Source: Thalassia testudinum
Lineage: Eukaryota; Streptophyta; Magnoliopsida; Alismatales; Hydrocharitaceae
NCBI GenBank assembly: GCA_037157565.1
Contig: JAZHRO010000063.1
Span: forward strand, 13,250,001 to 13,314,000
Length of the DNA: 64,000 nt
Reading direction: 5' to 3'
Both the position numbers and the translations under genes were made by a program. Under the pieces are notes generated by a model, which had not been told where the DNA came from, did no database searches, and worked only from the letters and a program-made list of their open reading frames with translations. Positions 1 to 9,821 of the stretch are shown piece by piece. The first letter of the stretch is position 1; every line of letters starts with the position of its first letter.

Positions 1-424
1 AGGAACATCAAGAGAGCACAGTTGTTTAGCCTCTCTCCGAGTTGACTGGTTTCATAGTCTAGAGATATAGAATCTGTAGTACTAGATTACATGTAGCACC
101 AGATGAGTGTGTGCCACCAAATACAAATTCATTCAACTCGATATCTCCTACCTAAGCCAAAACGGCGAGGTCAAATTATAGATTATCTTCTGCTTTACCC
201 ATGAGGGAAGTAGTTGCCTATCCGAATGGAAATATTTACCAAGGGTGAAGTATGAACTCCCAATGTGAATTGGCATTTCACTTGGATCTGTTGTCTAGGC
301 TATTATCACTTCACAGTTGTATGGATCTCTAAATGTTCGAAATAAGGAAAGAAGAAATCTTCTGATTACTTCTATTATTTTTCACTTTTGCTAGGGACTT
401 GCAAATCTTAGGCATGGGGGTATA
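1..424 (+). other. 3' non-coding end of LTR element G
   Basis: This stretch runs into a polypurine tract and then an LTR, so it is the 3' internal end of a plus-strand LTR retrotransposon whose body lies left of the window. I see no coding potential. The last 40 bases hold a TTTGC/GCAAA dyad followed by GGCATGGGGGTATA, the order also seen before the 3' LTRs of B and D. That shared arrangement puts G in the same Athila/Tat-like group, although no protein domain is visible to prove it. Confidence 0.6.
387..424 (+). promoter_or_regulatory. Polypurine tract with upstream hairpin, element G
   Basis: Arms TTTGC and GCAAA flank TAGGGACTT. The dyad is followed by GGCATGGGGGTATA and then the LTR start TGATGAGTCC at 425. 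The purine run is the plus-strand DNA primer site in LTR elements. The hairpin matches the position of the perfect one in B at 9801-9821. Confidence 0.65.
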
Positions 425-2177
425 TGATGAGTCCATTTTAATGGACTATTGTTATGCCTAAGTTAACTTTATTCTTACATTTTATGTTTGTTAATAACTA
501 CATTAGGTCATAGAATGATTGCATGCATCATTACTTAAGTTTACATCTATTCTATTGCATTCCATAACTTATTATGTATATAAATAATTATTTTATATTT
601 CATTATTGTAGGAATAACTTATGTTATATTTCAACATGCCACTCTCTCATGCAGGTCACGCACACAGTGTACCCTATCCATCTCCACTTGATCCACTCCA
701 TCAGGCTATTTTAAGAGTTAACAAGTAACCAGGAAAATAGGAGAGGAGGAGGAACAATTTTGCAAAGAAACCAGGGTCTTTTGAAAAGAATTCCCCCCGT
801 CCCCATGGGGACCTTTCAACTCTCGCCGGCCTCAACAAATTGGCCACCCAACTCTAAGAACAGAGACCAATTTTAGTAAGGGATTTAAAATCCCTTGACT
901 TGCGTCAAGGAAGAAGAATGGATGGGGAGGAGATAAAAGTAGCATGCGTTAATTAATTTGGGGTACTCTTGGTGAGGGAGATCATCTAGAATGCACCACT
1001 GTGGACTCTACATGCACCCTGACGAGAACTTGCACTATGGCCCTTTCAACCTTCGCCACCCATGCAAAGCATGCCTCTCCAAGTGCTGCAGCAGTAGAGT
1101 AGCCTCGCATCAGCCACACTTGTGTGCAACCGCGCCATTGTGCGTGCAACCCCTGCCTGTCATGCCAGGTGCGCACACCACACGCAGCAGTGCCCTTGTG
1201 CCTCTCCATCTTCTTCTTCCTCTGCATCTCCCAAACCGCCTGTAAGAAAACCAACAGCGCATCACTCGCCTCCATCTCCCCTCCATGCACGGCTAGTAGA
1301 CAACCAACAATGCAACCTCTAGCCTGCCCATCTTCTCTATGCGTGGTGCACCTCCTTGCACGACTAGCAGATCGCACGCGTGATGCCTAGCTGTGCATGT
1401 GTGCAACAGCAGCAGCGCGCAACCTCCAACCTACCCTTCCTCTCTACGCACGGCTCACCTCCTCGTGCGACCAGCAGATCCCATGTGCGACGCCTAGCTA
1501 CGCACGCATGCACCAGCAGCAGCCTGCATCCCCTCCTGCAGCAAGCTCCACTAGCATCAAGCTCTCCAGCTGACCACCACCTGCCACCTCTAGTCATGCC
1601 TCCACCGCCATCACGACCGTCTCTCTCCCACGCACCGCCGTCAGGCTTCAATCGGCCAGCCGCCACACCTCCATGTGTGCAAAGAAGAGAGAGGAAGTTT
1701 CCTCTATATTTGGTTACATTAAAAATTACCAAACATGCCATTGCCAAAAACACTATTTCGATATTTGATTGATTAATATATTTGAGTGAAATTGCATGCA
1801 TGCCCTTAAGTGTTATATTATTTCTTTCAGGCACTTAACTCTTATATGTTGAGTTTGATACATGCATAAAATCTCATCAAGACACTCACATGACCTAAAA
1901 GAGAAAGACCAATGTCTTAAAATACATTTATGTTACATGCTATTGCAAGTTATTTCATGAAAGGAAAATTACATTCATACCCCTGCATTTCTAAATTATT
2001 ACGTGTTCTTTTTTTGCCTTGTTTTGCATCAGATTTGAACGCGGATTGCGCACTTGATTGAACAAATACAAAGGAAAAATATTTTGTGAATTTATTGATC
2101 TGTTCCTCCTTGTGGATACGACATCCTTTTCGTGGTTTAAATTGATACCTATTTTAATATTTGATTGAGAGATTTCA
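425..2177 (+). repeat. 3' LTR of element G, inserted in the D 3' LTR
   Basis: The LTR begins TGATGAGTCC directly after a polypurine tract and probably ends ...GAGATTTCA at 2177. The sequence from about 2183 on can be aligned with the D 5' LTR near 39750-39850, so G appears to sit inside the D 3' LTR, with ACCAC at 2178-2182 as the likely TSD copy; the other copy would be left of the window. Bases 6-23 of the LTR form an inverted repeat, AGTCCATT / AATGGACT around TT. The GC-rich stretch 980-1700 gives overlapping ORFs on both strands but no recognisable protein. The 3' edge is inferred from alignment by eye. Confidence 0.6.
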
Positions 2178-4001
2178 ACCACATAAATTATGACATATCA
2201 TTCTATTGCTATTTTAATTAAGTGAAACTCTATCTATTAGTAGGCCCCCATAGTGGATGTCCTCACAAATTGCAACAACTGCGTAGGATGTTCACGTCAA
2301 TTGCTGGGCTGAGGGTGTGCGCGAAGGAAACCTGCACAACCTAGGACCTGGAGCCTGGGGCCTGAAGTCCTGGAACAAGCTTGCAAGCAAGCTTCATGCT
2401 ACGTCAATGGCGGTGAGGACCTAAACCCTTTCAACAAGAAAACGACCTTGCATCCTCATCAAAACATGCAGGGAGCTTTGTCTGGACACGGTGAAGGCGG
2501 TACGATGGTCGGCGTGGCGTGGGGTGGCCTAAGCGTGCGTGCCTAGGTCACCCTTTGCATGTAGATGTAGGTGTGTATGGGGGGCATTCTGGGGGCTTGG
2601 CATGATGAATGGAATGACGGGTTTGTGTCAATGAGGTGTGTTAGAGCTCGTGAGGTAGTTGGTGAGGTGGATGGAGGCATGGAGCGGCGGGAACACCTCG
2701 TCGGTGGTCTAACCAGAGGTGGAGAAGGTGGTGGTGGTATGTGAACGTCGAGGCGTAATAGCAGAAATAAATGATAGAAAAAGGATAAGAAGAGAGAGAA
2801 TTTATCTGAGGGTGGTTGGACGAAGGGGGATATGGAGGAGGCGGCCGGCTCGTACTACCGTCACTGGAGACGAAAGTCCTAGTGGGAGGAGGATGGCAAT
2901 GACGAGACAACAACAGGAGCGTTGGCTGGTGCGACGCGACGTGGACAAAGGGGATAAAGGTAACTCTGCCACTAGTATTTTGTCAGAGCGATGAGAGTGG
3001 GAGAAAAGAGTCGCCAGAGCTTGCTGGGTGGTTAACAGAAGGGGAAGAGAGGAATTGCGGGTATCTCAAGCGAATTTCAAGCTTGGGATCTATGGAATGA
3101 TCAAGGGAGGCTTTTATAAGCCCTGGCAGGAGGTCTTGTACTTGGAAGCCAAGCTTCCAAGCATGGCAACCTCGCCGAAGTACATATTAGGGCTTCAAAT
3201 TAGATTCACATAAGAGGAGATTTCTCAGAGAATCTCCCTTTCAAATTTGAAAGGATTCTCTAAGGAATCAGGGAGTTCTTTCCCTCGAATCCTCGCCAGA
3301 GCAAGATTTCCTCCGCTGTAATGGAAGAGGGACCTAATTGCAAAGAACGACAAGGAAGTTAGGGGCCTTCTATATTGGTTTTCAAAAGTTAGGGTAGAAA
3401 TGTAATTGGGCTGGTCCTGTTTGCAAAGTAGGTCAAGGTGAATTCCCCATAGGTCTAAATTTTGGTACAAACCTAATTTTGACCTAAGGAATCCAATGGT
3501 GTATTTGGATTTTAGGTTTGACCACGTTTGCCTGTGCAATTTACACAAAAATCCAACTTAGGGCAAACATTTGATTGAGATCCCTATTTAGGTCAAAATA
3601 GGATCTAAGGGCCAAATTGAAGGTTCTAAACCCTAGAGAATATTTTTCCATGAATTTTAGAGAGTTTAGGTGAATTTTATCCTACCCAAAACCTTGTTAA
3701 ATTAAGTGGGTATATTTTAGGGTTACAAAAAGTCATTTAATTCCTAGATTTCACATGAACACTTTTTTGTTTGGACCAACCAACTTTTTATCTTGCTAAG
3801 ACCATTTAACTTGTCTTTAGCCCATGAGAAATCCCATTGTTGCACTACAATGGTAAAATTGCAATTGTACCCCTTGTTTCTTACTTTTCTCTCAGACTAG
3901 TTATTCATTGAGTTAGGACCTCAAATTAGTTATGTAGGAGCTTTTGTTCTCTTTTCTAGGTCAAAATAAGCTAGTTAGGGCTCATGATGGTGTTCCCATC
4001 A
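2178..4001 (-). repeat. 3' LTR of element D (partial, split by G)
   Basis: The interval 2243-4001 is a diverged direct copy of 39840-41646. Shared stretches include GCTGGGCTGAGGGTGTGCGC near 2305 and 39899. The minus-strand start is TGATGGGAACACCATCA at 4001, directly after the D polypurine tract. The far end is cut by element G. The divergence from the 5' copy is large, with many substitutions and small indels, so D is an old insertion. The first six bases form an inverted repeat TGATGG / CCATCA around GAACA. ORFs in this stretch are LTR noise. Confidence 0.8.
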
Positions 4002-4039
4002 TACCCCCATGCCTAGCTTTTACTAGTTCCTTAGTAAAA
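4002..4039 (-). promoter_or_regulatory. Polypurine tract and hairpin, element D
   Basis: On the minus strand the order is hairpin, GGCATGGGGGTA, then the LTR start TGATGG. The hairpin arms on the plus strand are TTTTACTA and TAGTAAAA around GTTCCT. Relative to element B (TTTTGCTA / TAGCAAAA) both arms changed together from a G-C to an A-T pair, which supports selection on the paired structure. Confidence 0.7.
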
Positions 4040-5652
4040 TTTTAAGGTTTTAACTTATGTTCTAGACCATGAATTCCTCTAATGTTCATAAATTATTTTG
4101 AGTGTTTTTTCTTTTAGGTTAGAATGCCAACAGTAGGTCTAGAGGTACTCAAGTACCAACCAAGCTCTAGACCTAACTAGCTCTAGCCTCAATACTCCGT
4201 GAAGGTTTTTAAGGCCCACAGGAACTATCCTAAGGTTCGTTGGACTCCGCGGTTAAAGCACCTGTGCTTGAAACATATTTTAGCCTCGATTCAATTTGCA
4301 ATGCATTTTTTTTTAAGAGAGAGACAGATGATTTATTTGTTTTGAGAGTTTTCTGTCTCTTTTCTTTTTATTTCTGGCCTTGGATTGGCTTCTCAACATG
4401 GTCTGTATCGGATTCCTCGTCCCCATCATCAATCCTTGAAGGGTCCCTGGCAATCAATGCTTCATGGTAGCACCGCCAATGGCAACCCTCAAAACCCTGG
4501 CTTTTGAGATTTCGAGATAATCTCGCCCATGGTGTTCTGTAGCTAAATCCAGACCCTAGCAATCGACATTTCGTGATAATGCCACCCATGGCATCTGAAC
4601 TAGCACAGGGTGCTTACGTGCCCCCAGTAGGATATGTAAATATCCTAGGAGACAAGCACCAAGGAGATGATATGTTATTAGGCATCTTCGAGGAGAATTT
4701 CCTGCCTCTCCGTGCTAGGAACTCATCCAAATCAACTTGTGGTGATCGGCTACTCCTAATCTAGGCGACTTTTTATCAGAACACTTAAATGCTTTTGCGT
4801 GATTTTGATAATTATGCACACTGAACCAGACTGTGTGTGGATTGGGGTGCTTAGGTTACCGAGTCCTGCAAACCAAAGGTCAGTTGATGAGGTCAAATAC
4901 TCCCTAGGCCTTAGACCTAATACTTAAGCTTCGCATTTTCCTCAACCTCTTGAGGACTATCCAGATCTTAACAGATACTTAAATTTTTAAGCCTAAGAGT
5001 CTAGCCTAAGAGGCCTAAGATCAGTGTTCCTATTAATCCCTTTTGTGTCACATTTATCACTTTTTCCTTCATTTTTCTTTTACTTGGTATGGTCTAGAAC
5101 TTCGGTTAATCCCTTAATTTCTTACAAATGACTATCTTTTTTATTTTTCATTTTGTGCTCCTTTTTTGACATTTTACTCTTTTCCTCCTCATTTTCTCAT
5201 CATGATTTGTATGGCCTCAAAATTTTCTCTCCCCTCAGTATTATTTATTCTTTTTCAAGATTTTTTCATTTTTTTGGAGTTTTTTGTGATATGTGATTTT
5301 TTTGTTGAAACCTGTTCTTGTGAGATGAGTTTTCATGGTGTTTTGCACTTTCATACCCCCCATGCCTACGATTTGCAATGTCCCCATTGTAAATTAGGGG
5401 GGTTCGAATTCAACTTAGATCATTCATTAGAATAGGTTTTGGGTGGGCGAATGGGTTGAGGTGATTGTTGCAAACGATTTCAAGACTCGGGTATGGGTAC
5501 TTGAGGTAGGGTTAGTTGTTCTAACGGATGAACCCTAAAGTGCAAAATGAATTCAGCATAGAAATGTCAAGAAAGGTTTCAGGTTTTTCAATAATGACGG
5601 GTTGCCTCTCGTTAAGTGCTAAGTTTTACTCCATCAGCTGGGTGCAATGAGC
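4040..5652 (-). other. 3' untranslated region of element D
   Basis: This is about 1.6 kb between the integrase end and the polypurine tract, AT-rich with no coding signal. It holds a second polypurine tract on the minus strand (plus-strand TACCCCCCATGCC at 5354-5366) preceded in sense by a block whose plus-strand form is GCAATGTCCCCATTG (5376-5390). The same pair lies at the same place after pol in A, B, F and H. Confidence 0.6.
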
Positions 5653-6671
5653 TCAGGGAGAATGGAGGGTAAAGGATATCTCAGCCAAATTTGTATCGGT
5701 CAAGTCATTGAATGCTTTGAGTCTCGGACCATTCACGATGAAAGGTTCAGAATCATGGCTGAGTGGACTGATCTCAATGGCTCCATTTCCAAAGATTCGT
5801 CGAACGAAGTAGGGTCCGATCCATTTTGATCGTTGCTTTCCTGGGAATAGTTTAAGCTTGGCATTGAAGAGTAGGACTTTTTGACCAAGATGGAAGATCT
5901 TTCTACGTATGTGCTTGTTGTGAAAGGCCTTAACCCACTCTTTGTAGATTTGCGAGTTCTCATACATGTCGTGGTGTAATTCATCGATTTCACTTATTTG
6001 AAGCTTTCTATGGGTTCCTACCTTTGAAAGATCTAGGTTGCAATTCCGTGCAGCCTAATAGGCTTTGTGCTCCAAATCGACAGGGAGGTGACATGCCTTC
6101 CCGTACACCATTCTGAAGGGAGACATGCCTAATTGGGTTTTGTGGGTGGTCTTATAGCCCACAAAGCTTCTGGAAGCCGGGATGACCAGCCCTTCCTATT
6201 AGGTCGAACAGTAACCTGGAGGATTTTCTTGAACTCCTGATTTGATAGCTCTGCTAGATCATTAGTTTGGGGGTGGTAAGGAGTAGAGATTCGGTGTGAC
6301 ACCCCATATTTGGTCATTAGTGACCTGAATTGAGCATTACTTAAATGGGTCCCTCCATCAGAAATTATAGCACGTGGAATCCTGAACTGTGAAAAGATGT
6401 TCTGATGAATGAATTTGATAACTACTTTATGATCATTGGTTCGGGTCGGAATGGCTTCAATCCATTTGGATACATAGTCAACACTGAGTAAAATGTACTC
6501 GAAGCCGTCCAAAACAGGGAAGGGTCCCATGAAATCAATCCCCCATATCACAATGGCTCATGTTGCCCAAGGTCTAGCAATGAGTACATGCCTTATAGTG
6601 ATTGTATGCTTCTTTGAAAATTGTGTGCCAATAGAAGTTGCACTGCAGGAATTTCGCTATGGTTTTATGAC
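5653..6671 (-). pseudogene. Integrase part of element D pol (3' fragment)
   Basis: On the minus strand this encodes most of a retroviral-type integrase. At 6129-6551 the catalytic core shows GIDFMGPF (first Asp), SVDYVSKWIEAIPTRTNDH, AIISDGGTH (second Asp) and STPYHPQTN. At 5653-5967 the C-terminal region shows [20 protein letters not shown] and ends FIVNGPRLKAF. At 6574-6671 lies the tail of the HHCC zinc finger. The frame is broken between core and C-terminus by stops and shifts. The glutamate of the DDE triad should fall in the SNQEFKKIL segment. Solo LTR C interrupts the gene at 6671/30997; the rest of D lies at 30997-35592. Confidence 0.85.
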
Positions 6672-6882
6672 TAATAAATGCTAGTTTATCATCATTTTTA
6701 TGCATTAAAACAAACTTAGCTCTTAGGATTTTGCTCCGCAAATGGGTTTTTGGGTTGCATTTAGGCATCAATTAGGTTAGTCATGCATTGCACTTTTTAT
6801 TATCTTTTTAATGTGTTTTTGTGAGTGTTAGGGATATGCAGATTGTCAGAACTCCAAAACCCTAGCACTCAGGAAGGCAACT

Positions 6883-7450
6883 GGTGAAGAAGAAGCTCAA
6901 ACTAACTGGAACTCAGCTTGATCCAGCTCACCATAGCTGGATTCCAACTCACTTGAACTAGGGTTAGCTCATCTTAGCTCCATTCAGCTCATCTCAGCTG
7001 AATGGCAGCTCAAGAGAGCTCATCTTAGCTCACCCTAGCTCAGGTCAGCTCAGATCCAGCTCAACTTAGCTAAGTCTAGCTCATCTCAGCTCCCATTAGT
7101 CCACAGGGAGCTCTAGCTAGCTCAGCTGAGTTGACTGGAGTTCACCCCAGCTCAGGTCCAGCTACATCCAGCTCTACTCAACTCCAGCCAGCTAAAGATG
7201 ACTTCATTCCAGCTTAGGAAGCTCAAGTCCAGCTCTCGGGGACTCAGCTTAGCTCAACTCAGTTGAGCTAAGATACCTTAGCTGCCTCACCCAGCTTGAT
7301 CCTCCCTGGGAGCATTAGACCCAGCTCACCTCAGCTCCTTTTAGCAAAAGCCAGCTTGCTTTAGCTTGGCTTAGTAGCTAGCAAAGAACTAGAAAGCTAA
7401 GCTAGCTAAGGTAGCTCCTTCCAGCTCTCTTCAGCAGCCACCAGCTCTAG
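6883..7450 (+). repeat. AGCTC-rich degenerate array in LTR C
   Basis: Short AGCTC/AGCTCA units occur every 5-15 bases, on both strands because AGCT is palindromic. The same array is in the LTRs of A, F and K at the equivalent U3 position. No regular period is evident, so it is simple-sequence drift around a 5-6 base motif rather than a classical satellite. The opposing AGCTCA and TGAGCT copies would allow many small hairpins. Confidence 0.85.
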
Positions 7451-7861
7451 TGCAGCTCAAGATAAATACCTCCAACTCTTCTCCCTGAAAACCTTAGCTC
7501 CAAATGCCTCCAACTCTACTCCCTACTAGCTAAGCTAGATAAGCTGTTTAACTTAGCTAGTCCACCTCCATGGCACCAAAACCTACTACCCTACTACCCT
7601 ACTACCTAAGCTCCAGCAAAAAGACCACCTACTCCTACTTTATTTTGGTGCCAACTATCCCTTCCATCACCACCCTACATCCACCATCAAAACCCATCTC
7701 AACCCTCCATTTTTTTCCCTCCAAAATTGCCTTCTAGAAGGTATTTTTGGAGGGGAAATCAAGGCACCTCTTCATTTCCCTCCCATTTTTCCCTCCAAAA
7801 ATAACCAAGCACCCCTTCATTTCCCTCCAAAAAAACACCATAACCACCCCCCTTCCCATCC

Positions 7862-7868
7862 TATAAAT
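7862..7868 (+). promoter_or_regulatory. TATA box of LTR C
   Basis: TATAAAT follows a C-rich stretch at the place where the A LTRs have CTATAAAAAG. Transcription would start about 30 bases downstream. The following 200 bases are the best conserved part of the LTR family. Confidence 0.55.
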
Positions 7869-8350
7869 ACCCTACCCTACCACCACATAATTCCCATCCT
7901 CCATTAGTGTATTTTTCTACCTACATCCACCTATACCTACGCCCAAGGAGAAGGAGTAGAGAAGGAGATTAAAGGGGCACATCACCAGCCCTTTTGGTGC
8001 CTTCTTCTCCCCACTCTCTTCAACTTGGGCCACGCCAAGGAGGAGGACTCTTCAACTTCAAGAAGGACGGCCAGGCAAGGGAGAAGGACCTAGGGTGGAC
8101 ATCCACCCTTGGAGAGAAGCTTAGGGCACGCCTGTTGAACGCTACGAACCTACGCTAACGAGATTGGTTTTGGAAAACCTGTCGTTGTAGTTCGAAAGCG
8201 AAGAATTCGTGTTCAACAAATAAAATTTATACCGAAATTAAAATTCCGGGTCGAACACAGGGAGGCTACGTTGATCTATTCCGCAATTATATTTTTTTTA
8301 AGATTTTCTTTAAGCAAGGCATTATAATTACAATGGGGCTATCAAACTAT

Positions 8351-8376
8351 GAGAGAGAGAGAGAGAAAGAGAGAAC
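8351..8376 (+). repeat. (GA)n microsatellite in the B 3' LTR
   Basis: GAGAGAGAGAGAGAAAGAGAGAA type run. The counterpart in the 5' LTR at 28924-28962 is longer. Because the two LTRs were identical at insertion, the difference records slippage since then. Confidence 0.85.
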
Positions 8377-8760
8377 ATGCATTCAATATTTCAATAGTTT
8401 ATAAAAGTTACACTAGAATGTGGAAAATCAATTACACTATAAAGCAGAAAATTCTACACTAGAAAAGCTATAAATAAGAATCGGGAGAGAAATGTTATCC
8501 TCCTTGACGATTGCTTGGAGGACGAGCCGGACGAGACGACACCTGGACGAAGGAGAACGAAGTGGGACGAAGGAGGACGAATCAGAAGAACGGGAACGAA
8601 GCAGCACGTCATCGTCGTCGCGGGATCCACTTCCGAAGGGGAACAAAAATTGGACTTTATCTCGCGAGAAGCATCCCGGGTGTGGGACAAGCTTCTCTTG
8701 AGCTTTGGAGGGGTAGAGAGGAGAAAGAAGGGATGAAAATTTCGTATGAAGGGGGTCTCC

Positions 8761-8767
8761 TTTTATA
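8761..8767 (-). promoter_or_regulatory. TATA box of the B 3' LTR
   Basis: The minus strand reads CTATAAAAGG. The same motif is in the 5' LTR at 29348-29354 and in H at 46504-46510 and 52130-52136, always shortly downstream in sense of the TTAGTGAC / GTCACTAA dyad. Confidence 0.65.
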
Positions 8768-9121
8768 GTTGCAAGGAGTGGGGGCAAAATAGACATTACA
8801 TTTTCAAAATAATAAATAAGGGGTCTTTAGTGACAGATAAATCCATCACTAAAGCCCCGACGTGGCCATCGCCGCCGTGCCCACGCGCGCCCGCTCGGCT
8901 GCCTGCATGCGTAACTCCTACGCACGTCCGCGAAGTCTCAGCCGTCCGATCGCGAGATCGAACGGCTTAAAATCGCGCCTTCACCACTGCCGCCTGTCCG
9001 CCTGTGCGTGCGATCGCGCGTTCACGCGTGCGTCCAATCGCGCGTCGGCGCTATCGGGCGCGCGCGGCCGTTGGATCGTGATCATGCGGTCGATTGGAGG
9101 TGCGCCACCGCTCCAATTTCT

Positions 9122-9180
9122 GCGGGGCGCGGCTTGAACGCGCGTCCCTACTCGCGTTAGAGCACTCGACCGCTGCGCTG
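9122..9180 (-). other. tRNA-like module in the B 3' LTR
   Basis: The minus strand has an A-box-like AGCGCAGCGG followed about 40 bases later by a B-box-like GCGTTCAAGCC (9131-9141) and then CGCGCCCCGCAG. The spacing is that of a short tRNA. It corresponds in position to the modules in the other B LTR and in both H LTRs, where box B is a perfect GGTTCGAATCC. It is not a functional tRNA: acceptor pairing and a proper anticodon arm are not evident. Confidence 0.5.
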
Positions 9181-9784
9181 CGGTCGCGTTTGTGTCGAGC
9201 GCTTGACTTCAGCGCGGGCACGTCGCAGCCGTTGGATCGAGATCCAACGGCGGAGAGGAGACGGGTGCGCGGTCTTCACAAGATGCAAGCGACCGTTTGG
9301 GCGGATGAGATGGCACCACGTGGCGTCATCTTGGTCGTCCATCTTCTGGAAGTTGTAGATGGTGCCACGGATGTCGGATTGACTCGATTTTTGTGTCATT
9401 GGGCTGCGATCATTGATCCGAATTCATCCGTGCGGTCGGATTTGTCATCTGAAGTGAGGATTTACACCATCCTGGCCCTTGATCTTCTAGGGTTCCCCGG
9501 TCTCTATCTGATGCTATGGATGCCTGATTAGGGCGATCTTGGAGTCGTTGAACTCTAATCGTCGCCCTGATTACATCCATACGGTTGGATCTTTGATCCG
9601 AGGACCCGATAAAATGTTTGCCCTGTCCAAGCACATAAAAGGAGACAATTAACCTCCATTTTATTCAAACTACTCTAAATGCGAGATGATGCATGTTATG
9701 CAATATTTATATCATGAAATGCAATCCTATGCTTAAGAACATGCATAAATAGACATTTTAAGTAGTGTAAATGTATTTACATCA

Positions 9785-9821
9785 TACCCCCATGCCTATC
9801 TTTTGCTAGTCCCTAGCAAAA
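9785..9821 (-). promoter_or_regulatory. Polypurine tract and perfect hairpin, element B
   Basis: In sense the order is a hairpin with 9-bp arms (TTTTGCTAG and CTAGCAAAA, three-base loop), then GATAGGCATGGGGGTA, then the LTR start TGATGTAAAT. The purine tract is expected to prime plus-strand DNA. The hairpin is at 9801-9821. Confidence 0.8.

Larger units (their letters stand above)
6672..8132 (+). repeat. Solo LTR C, left part
   Basis: This is an A-family LTR in plus orientation, flanked on its outer left by TSD atgac (6667-6671) that matches atgac at 30997-31001 after its right part. No internal region or second LTR lies between the TSDs apart from the later insertion B, so C is a solo LTR left by LTR-LTR recombination. 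Its start TAATAAATGCTAGTTTATCA is a mutated form of the A start. A TATA box (TATAAAT) lies at 7862-7868. B entered at 8132/30373. Confidence 0.9.
8133..9784 (-). repeat. 3' LTR of element B
   Basis: This 1652-base LTR pairs with the 1667-base copy at 28706-30372 and is very similar to it; the length difference is mostly a (GA)n microsatellite near 8350-8375. The minus strand starts TGATGTAAATACATTTACA and ends ...GCGTTCAACA. In sense order it holds a start hairpin, a tRNA-like module, GATC palindromes, a TTTAGTGAC palindrome, and a TATA box. The long ORFs between 8437 and 9634 lie on both strands and look like products of base composition, not genes. Confidence 0.93.

Noticed and set aside
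982..1834. Overlapping ORFs on both strands in a GC-rich stretch
   Set aside because: They lie inside the LTR of G, have low-complexity His/Cys/Pro/Arg composition, and no frame is favoured.
8437..9634. Many ORFs of 70-145 codons
   Set aside because: They fall within the B 3' LTR on both strands and recur in the 5' LTR at 29024-30222; no domain and no codon signal.
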